In this document: one piece after another, positions 56,823-64,000 of the stretch
Numbering within the stretch: the first letter of the stretch is position 1
How the letters are laid out: each line of letters begins with the position of its first letter
Assembly (NCBI RefSeq): GCF_900114835.1
Contig: NZ_FOUJ01000003.1
Coordinates: forward strand, 358,434 to 422,433
Length of the DNA stretch: 64,000 bases
Origin: Methanolobus profundi
GTDB taxonomy: Archaea > Halobacteriota > Methanosarcinia > Methanosarcinales > Methanosarcinaceae
Direction of reading: 5' to 3'
Notes under the pieces: model-generated
The model's database searches: none
What the model saw: the letters and a program-made list of their open reading frames with translations, nothing else
Told to the model about the DNA's origin: nothing
Program-made: the position numbers and the translations under genes

Positions 56823-56853
56823 AGGTCTGAGCATTTCTCAGACCTCTCTTTTT
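56823..56853 (+). terminator. Hairpin terminator after purP
   Basis: AGGTCTGAG-CATTT-CTCAGACCT gives a perfect 9-bp stem (56823-56845), followed by CTCTTTTT. Confidence 0.8.
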
Positions 56854-56930
56854 AAGATAAGAATACAATATAAATAACTGCTATCAAATAATAGTCTTTT
56901 TATATAATAGCGGTGATATTATCTAATCAC

Positions 56931-57686
56931 ATGCAGATCAACAGGATACCCACCGGAATAAAAGAGCTGGATGAACTACTGGAAGGAGGTTACCCCCTAC
57001 AACAGGGCATCCTTATAAGTGGCCCACCGGGATCAGGAAAAAGTATCCTAGCAACACATTTCCTTCACATGTCATGTCTTGCTGGAAAGAAATGTATGCT
57101 CATGCTCACCCATGTAAATGTGGAAAGCTACCTTGAACAGGCAAGGAGCATAGGGATCGATTTCCAGACCTGCATTGACAAAGGCACTCTTCTTATCACT
57201 AAATCCTTCGAGACACGCAGCAACAAGATATACAATGCCGCACGACATGGAGCAGGCATAGGTTTTCTTGAGAAGGATATTGTCCAGAACGTTCAGGACA
57301 TACCGGACGATGTAGATGTAGTAGTAATAGATAATCTTGACATGCTCTCACTATATCATAGTACAGAGGAATTTGCTGACAAGTTCTTCACTATAAACGA
57401 TATACTCTTCGGAAAGAAATGCACTTCACTATTTTTGATGGGGCAGGAAGAGAACGGGATGAAGCATACGATAGCCCAGCACATATCCTTTGGTAATATT
57501 GAACTTTATATGGACAGGGAGACAGGCACAGGAAGGGGTATTCGTCAGATGTACATACCTAAGATGAGATGCACATATATCTCATTGGAACCTCTCAATT
57601 ATAAGATCACAAAACAGGGAATTAAGATAGAGAGGATCTTCCAGAGGGATGAGATAATAAAAGATGCCCTCAAGTCCGTATTGTGA
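56931..57686 (+). CDS. KaiC/RadA-like ATPase
   Basis: The protein has 251 residues with a single KaiC-type domain. It has RIPTGIKELDELLEGGYPLQQG at the front, Walker A SGPPGSGKSILATHF near residue 30, and Walker B VDVVVIDNLDML near residue 130. The C-terminus is short. The family is common in archaea with mostly unknown roles in signalling or gene regulation. The ATG at 56931 matches homologue starts; the GGTGAT ribosome site is somewhat distant (13 nt), so a nearby start is possible. Confidence 0.8.
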   Translation: MQINRIPTGIKELDELLEGGYPLQQGILISGPPGSGKSILATHFLHMSCLAGKKCMLMLTHVNVESYLEQARSIGIDFQTCIDKGTLLITKSFETRSNKIYNAARHGAGIGFLEKDIVQNVQDIPDDVDVVVIDNLDMLSLYHSTEEFADKFFTINDILFGKKCTSLFLMGQEENGMKHTIAQHISFGNIELYMDRETGTGRGIRQMYIPKMRCTYISLEPLNYKITKQGIKIERIFQRDEIIKDALKSVL

Positions 57687-57928
57687 TACTTCCGGACGGA
57701 CTGGAAACTTTTTTACACCACCTTATCCATAGTAAGTTATATACATTATTAAAGGAATAAGGCATGGTTTGCCATACCAATAGGTAATTGCATTTTCTGG
57801 TTGTTCGAAATCATTTAAATATGATCAGGCGAATGATAGACCAAAATCTAAACAGATAATATATTGAAACTTATACTGAACTTATTTACACTTCTAAAAC
57901 ATTGCCCAACCGGGAGGGAAATCAAAAA
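57687..57928. other. Intergenic region with the aIF2-gamma promoter
   Basis: A TATA-like ATTTAAATATG at about 57813 predicts a leader of some 85 nt. Otherwise the sequence is AT-rich with no gene. Confidence 0.5.
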
Positions 57929-59155
57929 TTGAGTCAACCTAGTGTTAATATCGGCATGGTAGGTCATGTCGACCACGGAAAAACCACACTTGTCAGCGCA
58001 CTTTCAGGAGTCTGGACAGATACACATAGCGAAGAGATGAAGCGTGGTATATCTATCAGACTGGGATACGCAGACACTACATTCAGGAAATGCCCTGACT
58101 GCCCAGAACCCCAGTGTTATACTGTTGCAGATAAATGTGAAGGCTGCGACAAACCATCTGAAGAGCTCAGGACCGTATCCTTTGTAGATGCACCTGGCCA
58201 CGAAACATTGATGGCGACCATGTTATCTGGTGCAGCTATCATGGACGGTGCTATTCTTGTAATTGCAGCGAACGAGACATGTCCACAGCCACAGACAAAA
58301 GAACATCTGATGGCATTGAACATCATCGGGATCCAGAATATTGTTATCGTGCAGAACAAGATAGACCTTGTACCAAAGGAAAAGGTCATCGAGCACTACC
58401 ACCAGATCAAGGAATTCGTAAAGGGAACTGTGGCAGAGAATGCTCCTATTGTACCTATATCAGCGCAACAGAACATAAATGTCGATGCGCTCATCATGAC
58501 AATAGAAGAGATGATCAAGTCACCTACATACAAGATCGACAAACCACCTCACATGCTTATTGCAAGATCATTCGACATCAACAAACCAGGTACACCTATT
58601 AAGAAGATAACAGGCGGTGTCATTGGAGGAACACTTACAGAAGGTGTTCTGCATCCAGGGGACGAGCTTGAGATAAGACCTGGAAGAAAGGTAGAGAGTG
58701 ACGGTACAACAAGGTGGGAACCAATAAAGACAAAAGTCTCCCTGATCATTGCCGGCAAGGACGATGTTGAGGAAGCAACCCCTGGCGGACTGCTTGCAGT
58801 AGGAACCACACTTGACCCTACATTAACAAAGAGTGATACTCTTACAGGACAGGTTGCAGGTATTCCTGGCACATTGCCACCTACACGTGATGACCTTAAA
58901 CTCGAACTTCACCTTCTTGAAAGGGTTGTAGGAGTCTCCGATGAGGAAGAGATAGGTCCGATAAAGACAAGTGAACCACTTATGTTGAACGTAGGTACAG
59001 CCACTACAGTAGGTGTGGTCACCAGCGCACGTAAGGATATAGCAGAGGTCAAGTTGAAGAGACCTGTATGCGCAGAGAGCGGCTCCACCGTAGCTATCAG
59101 CAGACGTGTCGGTTCACGCTGGAGACTTATCGGTGTAGGAGTTATCGAGGATTGA
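57929..59155 (+). CDS. eif2g: Translation initiation factor aIF2 gamma subunit
   Basis: The protein has 408 residues. It is the GTPase subunit that delivers initiator tRNA to the ribosome. G-domain motifs: G1 [12 protein letters not shown]3 VDAPGHE, G4 NKID. It has the zinc-knuckle cysteines CPDCPEPQC...CEGC near residues 55-80, typical of this factor rather than EF-Tu. The TTG start at 57929 follows GGGAGGG; the frame is open back to 57902. The 4-bp overlap with the PIN gene shows coupling. Confidence 0.94.
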   Translation: MSQPSVNIGMVGHVDHGKTTLVSALSGVWTDTHSEEMKRGISIRLGYADTTFRKCPDCPEPQCYTVADKCEGCDKPSEELRTVSFVDAPGHETLMATMLSGAAIMDGAILVIAANETCPQPQTKEHLMALNIIGIQNIVIVQNKIDLVPKEKVIEHYHQIKEFVKGTVAENAPIVPISAQQNINVDALIMTIEEMIKSPTYKIDKPPHMLIARSFDINKPGTPIKKITGGVIGGTLTEGVLHPGDELEIRPGRKVESDGTTRWEPIKTKVSLIIAGKDDVEEATPGGLLAVGTTLDPTLTKSDTLTGQVAGIPGTLPPTRDDLKLELHLLERVVGVSDEEEIGPIKTSEPLMLNVGTATTVGVVTSARKDIAEVKLKRPVCAESGSTVAISRRVGSRWRLIGVGVIED

Positions 59156-59520
59156 AAGTAATTATTGATACTAACGCGCTGATGATACCTGTTCAGTTCA
59201 ATGTTGATATCTTCGAGGAGCTTAAAAGACTGGGATTTGATGACCATCTGGTCCCCAGGGCCGTTATCAATGAACTGAACATTCTGGTCAAGACCCTCAA
59301 AGGAGCGGACAGGACAGCTGCAAAGGTTGCACGGGCAATGGCAGACAGATGTGAGATCATCGAGGCAGAAGGACATGCCGATGATGTCATTCTGGATCTG
59401 GCAACAGACCTTCCGGCATCTGTTCTCACAAATGATATAGGACTTCGCAAAAGACTGCAAAAAAAAGATGTCCTTGTCATATGTCTGAGACAAAAGAACA
59501 GGCTTGAGATAATATCATAG
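59152..59520 (+). CDS. PIN-domain nuclease (FCF1/Utp24-like, UPF0129 type)
   Basis: The protein has 122 residues. PIN-domain acidic residues are visible: VIIDTNALM at the start, AVINEL near residue 40, [10 protein letters not shown] and [11 protein letters not shown]. Homologues lie directly after aIF2-gamma in many archaea and are thought to take part in rRNA maturation. The TTG start at 59152 overlaps the aIF2-gamma stop (ATTGA). No antitoxin gene is adjacent, so it is unlikely to be a VapC toxin. Confidence 0.88.
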   Translation: MKVIIDTNALMIPVQFNVDIFEELKRLGFDDHLVPRAVINELNILVKTLKGADRTAAKVARAMADRCEIIEAEGHADDVILDLATDLPASVLTNDIGLRKRLQKKDVLVICLRQKNRLEIIS

Positions 59521-59596
59521 GCGATAGATAGATCAGTTTAAAATCATATAAGTTGCTAAACTAATTATAATTACAAGGATTATTGGAGTCAGTCAT

Positions 59597-60163
59597 ATGT
59601 ATAAGAAGATGAAACTTGCCGATACAATTCGAGTTGCACCAGATCTCTTAGGCAAGGATGTTAACCAGAATGTCAAGAGTGCCCTGAGGACCAAACTTGA
59701 AGGCAGGATCGACAAGGATATCGGAGCTATTGTTGCTATCACACAGATAGATGAGATCGGAGAAGGTCACATCCTTGTGGGCGATGGTGCTGTATATTAC
59801 GATGCAAAGTTCCAGGCAATAGTATTCGTGCCAACTATCCAGGAAGTAATTGAGGGAGAAGTTGTCGAAACTGTTGATTTCGGTGCTTTCGTAAGTATCG
59901 GAGCCATGGACGGACTCCTTCACGTGAGCCAGGTCACTGATGATTTCATGTCATATGACGGAAAGAACGGAAGACTTGTAAGCAAGGGCGGCGGCAGGTC
60001 ACTCGCAGAGGGTGACAAGCTCAGAGCTCGTATCGTTGCGGTAAGTATCAATGAAAGGGATCCAAGGGAAAGCAAGATAGGATTGACAATGCGTCAGCAT
60101 TCCCTGGGTAAGTTCGAATGGCTTGAAGAGGCCAGAAGACCGACCGCAGACAAAGAAGAATAA
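59597..60163 (+). CDS. rpoE1: RNA polymerase subunit E' (Rpo7)
   Basis: The protein has 188 residues and is the Rpb7 homologue of the archaeal RNA polymerase stalk, which binds nascent RNA and helps open the promoter. An N-terminal RNP-like domain (MYKKMKLADTIRVAPDLLGKD) is followed by an S1 domain (IEGEVVETVDFGAFVSIGAMDGLLHVSQV). It is followed after 20 bp by spt4. GGAGTCAGTCAT precedes the ATG. Confidence 0.95.
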   Translation: MYKKMKLADTIRVAPDLLGKDVNQNVKSALRTKLEGRIDKDIGAIVAITQIDEIGEGHILVGDGAVYYDAKFQAIVFVPTIQEVIEGEVVETVDFGAFVSIGAMDGLLHVSQVTDDFMSYDGKNGRLVSKGGGRSLAEGDKLRARIVAVSINERDPRESKIGLTMRQHSLGKFEWLEEARRPTADKEE

Positions 60164-60183
60164 TCATATACTGGAGAGATCAA

Positions 60184-60369
60184 ATGAGTGAACAGGTTTG
60201 TCGCGAATGCCACAGGATAATCAATGGCCAGACCTGCCCGATTTGCGGCTCAAGCAATCTCAGTGCTGACTGGAGCGGTATGGTGATCATAATCGACCCG
60301 GAGCGCTCAGAGATAGCAAAGAAGATGGATGTCAAGGTTGCAGATAAATATGCATTGAAGGTGCGCTAA
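60184..60369 (+). CDS. spt4: Transcription elongation factor Spt4 (RpoE'')
   Basis: The protein has 61 residues and is the zinc-ribbon partner of Spt5 in elongation. Four cysteines form the zinc site: CRECHRI near residue 6 and CPICGSS near residue 19. The C-terminal part has the family ending ADKYALKVR. It sits directly after rpoE' as in other archaea. GGAGAG lies before the ATG. Confidence 0.93.
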   Translation: MSEQVCRECHRIINGQTCPICGSSNLSADWSGMVIIIDPERSEIAKKMDVKVADKYALKVR

Positions 60370-60954
60370 TTGGGCCTTCATTTAGCATTACCAGACACAC
60401 TTCGCCCACGTTTTCGTGAGATATTCGGGCGCCTTTACCGCGGTAAAGGCGACGATACCATTGTAAAGCTTTCCAGAGATCTGGGTAGTCCCACAAAACT
60501 TATATCCGTGGGTGATGTTACTACCTTCCACTTGCTCAATCTTGGAATAATACCGGACATCCTCGTAGTGGATGACCGCACAAAGCGCGGACCGGCATCA
60601 GACCGGGTCGTAGTGGGTACCAAGCATAAAGGGTTCACCGAAATATCCATTGACAATCCAGCAGGGGTAATAACCGAAGATCTGATAGACGCTGTAGGAA
60701 GTGCGTTGAAAACAGATGAACATGTCAGGATATTTGTGCGCGGCGAGGAGGACCTTGCAGCTGTACCTGCGATACTTATGGCACCTGAAGGATCAGCTGT
60801 TCTTTATGGACAGCCGGACGAAGGTGTTGTACTTGTTAAGATTACCTTAGATAAAAAGGAACAAATGAAGGACCTGTTAAGTGAGATACTCAACGGACAG
60901 GACCATACTACAGAACAAATCGAAGCTATTCGGAGGAAACTGAATGGATATTAA
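60370..60954 (+). CDS. GTP-dependent dephospho-CoA kinase (DUF359)
   Basis: The protein has 194 residues. It phosphorylates dephospho-CoA with GTP, the last step of CoA synthesis in archaea. Conserved DUF359 elements are [32 protein letters not shown] near residue 40 and [29 protein letters not shown]. The TTG at 60370 follows directly on the spt4 stop with GGTG upstream. It overlaps S24e by 11 bp. Confidence 0.9.
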   Translation: MGLHLALPDTLRPRFREIFGRLYRGKGDDTIVKLSRDLGSPTKLISVGDVTTFHLLNLGIIPDILVVDDRTKRGPASDRVVVGTKHKGFTEISIDNPAGVITEDLIDAVGSALKTDEHVRIFVRGEEDLAAVPAILMAPEGSAVLYGQPDEGVVLVKITLDKKEQMKDLLSEILNGQDHTTEQIEAIRRKLNGY

Positions 60955-61279
60955 GATCATTAAAGATAAGAATAATGCGCTTCTCAACAGGCGTGAATTG
61001 AACCTCGCTGTCACCTTTGACGGTGCTACACCATCAAGGAACGACGTAAAAAGCAAACTTGCAGCTATGCTCACAGTACCATTAGGACTTGTGATCGTCC
61101 AGAACATGGATAATGAGTTCGGTAAGCAGGAACTTAAAGCATACATCAAGATCTATGAAGACGAAGCTCGTATGAAGCAGGTAGAGGAAGCATACGTCCT
61201 TGAAAGGAACGCGCTCCCTGAGCCAGAGGTCGTCGAGGAAGAAGAAGAAGTAGCTGAAGAACCAGCAGCAGAGGAATAA
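60944..61279 (+). CDS. rps24e: Ribosomal protein eS24
   Basis: The protein has 111 residues and is a small-subunit ribosomal protein shared by archaea and eukaryotes. It matches S24e with [40 protein letters not shown] at the front and [18 protein letters not shown] C-terminal helix, followed by an acidic E/A-rich tail of about 20 residues. The ATG lies behind GGAGGAAACTGA, inside the end of the kinase gene. Confidence 0.95.
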   Translation: MDIKIIKDKNNALLNRRELNLAVTFDGATPSRNDVKSKLAAMLTVPLGLVIVQNMDNEFGKQELKAYIKIYEDEARMKQVEEAYVLERNALPEPEVVEEEEEVAEEPAAEE

Positions 61280-61281
61280 TT

Positions 61282-61431
61282 ATGGCAGCAAAGGATTTCT
61301 ATAAGGTCAGCGGCGATTCCGTCGAGCGCACACATCAGTCCTGCCCACGCTGTGGAGAGGGAGTTTTCCTCGCAGAGCACAAGGACAGACGTGCATGCGG
61401 CAAGTGCGGTTACACCGAATTCAAGAAATAA
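61282..61431 (+). CDS. rps27ae: Ribosomal protein eS31 (S27ae)
   Basis: The protein has 49 residues and is a small zinc-ribbon ribosomal protein. It reads [20 protein letters not shown], then [27 protein letters not shown], which is the four-cysteine S27ae signature. GAGG lies eight bases before the ATG, and the gene starts two bases after the S24e stop. The usual archaeal partner Kae1-Bud32 does not follow here; a terminator does. Confidence 0.94.
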   Translation: MAAKDFYKVSGDSVERTHQSCPRCGEGVFLAEHKDRRACGKCGYTEFKK

Positions 61432-61830
61432 CCATTATTCCTGCAACCCATTAGGGTTGTCTTTTTTCCTATTTTTGTTTTCTTTTCATTATAATAACCT
61501 GTCAGTGACATCTCTACTTAATTCACGATATTTTTGTACATGTTCTTATCGTGCATTCATTCTGATAATTATTCACATATCAATATAACTTGATTAGTAT
61601 ACACATTGCAGCAGTACATCAGAAATTTTTCTACCTTCTGCTACGTATTTTGTATTGAAATAATCCGAAAGGTTTATTAGTAGGCACTTTGTTTGCATAT
61701 ATTAGTTCAAAAACAAACATTAGTAAGCTTATTAATAATTACTATTGCAATAATAGCAATTGAATATATGCTAACAATGAATTCAAGTTAGTTTATAATT
61801 AACATATAACATTGTACAAGAAGGGGTCAA
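61432..61830. other. AT-rich intergenic region between S27ae and the DUF2162 gene
   Basis: After the terminator about 350 bp of AT-rich DNA follow without a credible gene. A 9-bp inverted repeat, GCATATATT (61695-61703) and AATATATGC (61763-61771), and TATA-like runs near 61790-61810 probably belong to the promoter region of the transporter operon. Confidence 0.5.
61444..61480 (+). terminator. Hairpin terminator after the ribosomal cluster
   Basis: CAACCC-ATTA-GGGTTG forms a 6-bp stem (61444-61459), followed by TCTTTTTTCC. Confidence 0.75.
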
Positions 61831-62505
61831 ATGAGTTACGTTTATGCAGCCGTGATAGGCATACTGACAGGTATCTTCATATTTGGGTTAAAGACCGGAG
61901 TAGGATGTGGATTCTCAACCGTCAGGAAAAAAGATGTACTGATACTTGCAAGTGCTTACTTTGTAATATCCATAATACTTGGAAGTCTGGTGGAAATGGT
62001 GGACCAGTCATATCTGGAAGGTATCGCAAACCTTGGAATGACACTGCACGTATTCATAGCACTTGTTCTGATAGGAGCAGGGATATACACTCAGAAAAAA
62101 TGGAACTGTGGACATGATGTCTCAAAAAAGACCTTCCTTGTCATATCAGTTCCCTGTCCTGTATGCCTCACAGCTCTTTTTGTGTCTTGCATGATACTGG
62201 CCTCAACACTTGAAGTAAGTGGATGGAAGGTCGGTATTCTGGTAGGATCTGTTTTCTTCATATCAGTGATATCATCAACATGGATCTTCAGAAGAATGAA
62301 AAGAACGCCTGAAGACCTTGGAACAGCGATGATGTTCCTTGGGATATTCTACCTCCTCGGAGCAATGATAGTCCCGGCATACATCAAAGCAAAGAAGCTC
62401 AACCTCGCACTGAGCAGTGGAGGAGAATTCGAGATGATCCCATTGTTGATATTCACGATATTCATAATCGGGGGCTATGCCCTCAATAACATAAGAGGTC
62501 AATAA
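61831..62505 (+). CDS. DUF2162 family membrane transporter-like protein
   Basis: The protein has 224 residues with about six or seven transmembrane helices. It fits the archaeal DUF2162 family (predicted transporters) by FGLKTGVGCGFSTVRKKDVL near residue 18 and the motif VPCPVCLTALFVSCMIL near residue 107. GGGGTCAA lies before the ATG. It is coupled to the ExbB-like gene (2 bp between), so it may be the channel or a membrane component powered by that module. The substrate is unknown. Confidence 0.82.
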   Translation: MSYVYAAVIGILTGIFIFGLKTGVGCGFSTVRKKDVLILASAYFVISIILGSLVEMVDQSYLEGIANLGMTLHVFIALVLIGAGIYTQKKWNCGHDVSKKTFLVISVPCPVCLTALFVSCMILASTLEVSGWKVGILVGSVFFISVISSTWIFRRMKRTPEDLGTAMMFLGIFYLLGAMIVPAYIKAKKLNLALSSGGEFEMIPLLIFTIFIIGGYALNNIRGQ

Positions 62506-62507
62506 AA

Positions 62508-63131
62508 ATGGATGCAACATCTTCGTTGTTTGGTATATTGTACACTTTCTCAGCTTCACTGCTGTATCCGGTAATTATTATTCTGATACTACTAGTGGTA
62601 TTCTCTCTGATGCTTATCGGAGAGTTCCTTTCAGAATATGCGAAAAGACATCGAGACATCGGGAATCTTGAACTTTGTTGCAGTAAGGTAAGAGAACATG
62701 TAGGTTCTCAGGAATTTGAAAAGGCTGCCGGTTCACTGCGTAATGTAAAACAGAATTTTATGGTTACAGATTTTGCAACATCTGCTGCAGATCATCTTGA
62801 AAAGAACATGATCCCTGCCATTGAATGGCTGTCACAGGAATACGAGATCAGAATGGCAAAGAGACTGGAACAGACTAGGATCGTAGCAACCATCTCACCT
62901 ATGCTCGGACTAATGGGAACACTTATCCCACTGGGACCTGCATTAATAGGACTTTCTCAGGGAGATATCGTACAACTTGCAAACAACCTCATGATAGCAT
63001 TTGCTACAACGGTTATCGGATTGTTCGCAGGTAGCATCGGCTATGTTCTTACACAGATAAGGAAAAGATGGTACTGGCAGGATATGGCTGATATCGACTA
63101 TATCCTCGATACCCTGGAGGTAGGGGAGTGA
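62508..63131 (+). CDS. MotA/TolQ/ExbB proton channel family protein
   Basis: The protein has 207 residues. It has the ExbB plan: one N-terminal helix (LYPVIIILILLVVFSLMLIG), a cytoplasmic part, then two helices with SPMLGLMGTLIPLGPALIG and AFATTVIGLFAGSIGYVL, matching the proton-channel signature. In bacteria such proteins turn proton flow into work through ExbD and TonB. The adjacent DUF2149 gene overlaps by 4 bp and looks like the ExbD partner. Confidence 0.88.
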   Translation: MDATSSLFGILYTFSASLLYPVIIILILLVVFSLMLIGEFLSEYAKRHRDIGNLELCCSKVREHVGSQEFEKAAGSLRNVKQNFMVTDFATSAADHLEKNMIPAIEWLSQEYEIRMAKRLEQTRIVATISPMLGLMGTLIPLGPALIGLSQGDIVQLANNLMIAFATTVIGLFAGSIGYVLTQIRKRWYWQDMADIDYILDTLEVGE

Positions 63132-63499
63132 AGAGAAGAAGGTACAGACGAACAGGACTCATCAATAATGAGGACGAGCAGAACCCCCTGACAGGGGTTG
63201 CTAACCTTTTTGACATTGCTATGGTATTCTCCGTAGCACTTCTGGTGGCACTGGTGATGTCATACCAGATGCCGGAGCTTCTCAGTCCTACAGAGGACAT
63301 AACCCTGGTCAAGAACCCGGGACAAAAGGACATGCAGATAATAATCAAAGAGCAAGGTCAGCCCATCGAGGTCCTGAACATGACAGACCAGATAGGCGGT
63401 GGAACCGGGGAAGCTCTTGGTACTGCTTACAAACTTGCTGATGGAAGAGTGGTTTACGTTCCTGAAGAAGAAGATGGAGGTAACACAACTTCCAGTTAA
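63128..63499 (+). CDS. DUF2149 protein, ExbD/TolR-like
   Basis: The protein has 123 residues with a basic N-terminus, a single transmembrane helix (GVANLFDIAMVFSVALLVALVM, membrane Asp29) and an external domain of about 75 residues. Topology and the Asp at the helix start correspond to the essential aspartate of ExbD, TolR and MotB. The start overlaps the ExbB-like stop codon by 4 bp, so the two should be made together. Similarity to ExbD is by pattern only. Confidence 0.78.
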   Translation: MKRRRYRRTGLINNEDEQNPLTGVANLFDIAMVFSVALLVALVMSYQMPELLSPTEDITLVKNPGQKDMQIIIKEQGQPIEVLNMTDQIGGGTGEALGTAYKLADGRVVYVPEEEDGGNTTSS

Positions 63500-63657
63500 T
63501 TTTTTTTGTCTTTTGATTCAAGCTGGCTTGTTTTAAAACAATTCAACTTAACATCGTGGTTGGTGGATAGGAACATAAATAAAGAAAAGATGGTGGAGCA
63601 TTTCGGTACAGCCTGCAAGCAAAGTAACCGAAATGCTGCACGTTATCGAGGGATAAC
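63500..63657 (+). promoter_or_regulatory. Leader region with an 11-bp inverted repeat
   Basis: AGCATTTCGGT (63597-63607) and ACCGAAATGCT (63627-63637) are perfectly complementary with a 19-nt loop GCCTGCAAGC. This is a stable hairpin just before the ribosome site GAGGGATAAC. Upstream, TGGATAGGA (63564-63572) is complementary to the repeated motif of the candidate small RNA. ACATAAATAAAG at about 63573 could be a TATA box. It does not match the cobalamin riboswitch consensus. Confidence 0.4.
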
Positions 63658-64000
63658 ATGCAAAATAAGAGAATATTGACATTGTTCATAAGTGTATTGT
63701 TGTTACTGTCACTAACAACAGTGGTCTCGGCAGAAGAAAATGACTATTATCTGGTAGCAAATACAACCAGTGATGCAGACGGGAATTTTGTTTTTGATGA
63801 TATTCCGAATGGAGAGTACCTACTGTATGCGATAAACTATTCAGAAGGAAGAGGTGGAGTGTGGAGCTGGTACAATGCACAAAAAGATATTGTTGTTAGC
63901 AGTTCAGACATTACAAATCTGGAAATAGAACTGGAAAAGAACTCCGTAATAGATGAGAACAAAGTGCTGGCATATTTAGATAAATCAACGATCGAAGGCG
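63658..64000 (+). CDS. Secreted protein, N-terminal part, cut by window edge
   Basis: The first 114 residues are in the window. They have a signal peptide (MQNKRILTLFISVLLLLSLTTVVSAEE). Then comes a beta-sandwich piece reminiscent of carboxypeptidase-regulatory or Cna-B domains (TTSDADGNFVFDDIPNGEYLLYAI). The ATG follows GAGGGATAAC. It is the fourth gene of the ExbB/ExbD-like group and may be the exported component that receives energy. Related loci have large chelatase-like proteins here, which the visible part cannot confirm. Confidence 0.65.
   Translation, partial: MQNKRILTLFISVLLLLSLTTVVSAEENDYYLVANTTSDADGNFVFDDIPNGEYLLYAINYSEGRGGVWSWYNAQKDIVVSSSDITNLEIELEKNSVIDENKVLAYLDKSTIEG

Noticed and set aside
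59152..59520. PIN gene as a VapC toxin
   Set aside because: There is no antitoxin partner, and its coupling to aIF2-gamma is the standard archaeal housekeeping arrangement.
63597..63637. Cobalamin riboswitch
   Set aside because: GCCTGC is present by chance in the loop, but the B12-box consensus and the multi-stem core are absent.

Overview
The window comes from a methylotrophic or aceticlastic methanogen of the Methanosarcinaceae. Three things say so: a membrane-bound heterodisulfide reductase (hdrED), genes for coenzyme F430 and tetrahydromethanopterin synthesis, and Methanosarcinaceae-type S-layer duplication domains. The archaeal setting is confirmed by MCM, aIF2-gamma, RpoE'/Spt4, EgsA, EndA and PurP. 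The genus cannot be fixed from sequence alone; the low-GC, AT-rich intergenic DNA would suit Methanolobus or Methanococcoides. TTG and GTG starts behind GGTGA/GGAGG ribosome sites are common, and some genes look leaderless.

Layout. 1-7.5 kb: two tandem cytoplasmic chemoreceptor-like proteins built from poly-HAMP repeats (the first cut by the window edge), a decayed small gene between them, and a divergent HTH-PAS regulator. 7.7-12.6 kb: pyruvate carboxylase pycB-pycA, biotin ligase birA and a small S-layer-domain protein. 12.6-17.4 kb, minus strand: trmJ, mcm, DUF424 and two coiled-coil proteins. 17.7-22.2 kb: hdrE-hdrD, two DUF116 proteins and a geranylgeranyl-reductase-like flavoprotein. 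22.2-22.6 kb, minus strand: RNase P RNA, followed by a small membrane protein, a DUF1059 gene with no ordinary start codon, and a GDT1/UPF0016 transporter. 24.3-27.7 kb: a glutamate-synthase-like FMN protein, a zinc-ribbon protein and glutamate dehydrogenase. 27.7-31.2 kb: methanogenesis marker 9, a CitG-like protein, DUF447 and dihydromethanopterin reductase DmrB.

31.2-43.6 kb, minus strand: PHP phosphoesterase, a candidate small RNA, hflX, DUF2209, endA, a 2092-residue surface protein with four S-layer modules, glucan phosphorylase and a relic of a mannosyl-3-phosphoglycerate phosphatase-like gene. 44.3-46.5 kb: a DUF3160 lipoprotein. 46.6-52.2 kb, minus strand: the F430 genes cfbB, C, D, E with DUF2150; cfbA is absent. 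52.3-57.7 kb: UPF0179, egsA, DUF63, SpoIIM-like, purP and a KaiC-like ATPase. 57.9-61.4 kb: the information-processing run aIF2-gamma, PIN nuclease, rpoE', spt4, dephospho-CoA kinase, S24e, S27ae. 61.8-64 kb: DUF2162, an ExbB-like channel, an ExbD-like DUF2149 protein and the start of a secreted protein.

The most interesting items are: the candidate sRNA at 31.9-32.0 kb, whose loop matches a Shine-Dalgarno region and a leader elsewhere in the window; the ExbB/ExbD-like energizing module in a single-membrane archaeon; the poly-HAMP receptors with cysteine-rich PAS domains; and the DUF1059 gene with an apparent ATA start. No tRNA, CRISPR array or insertion sequence was found.
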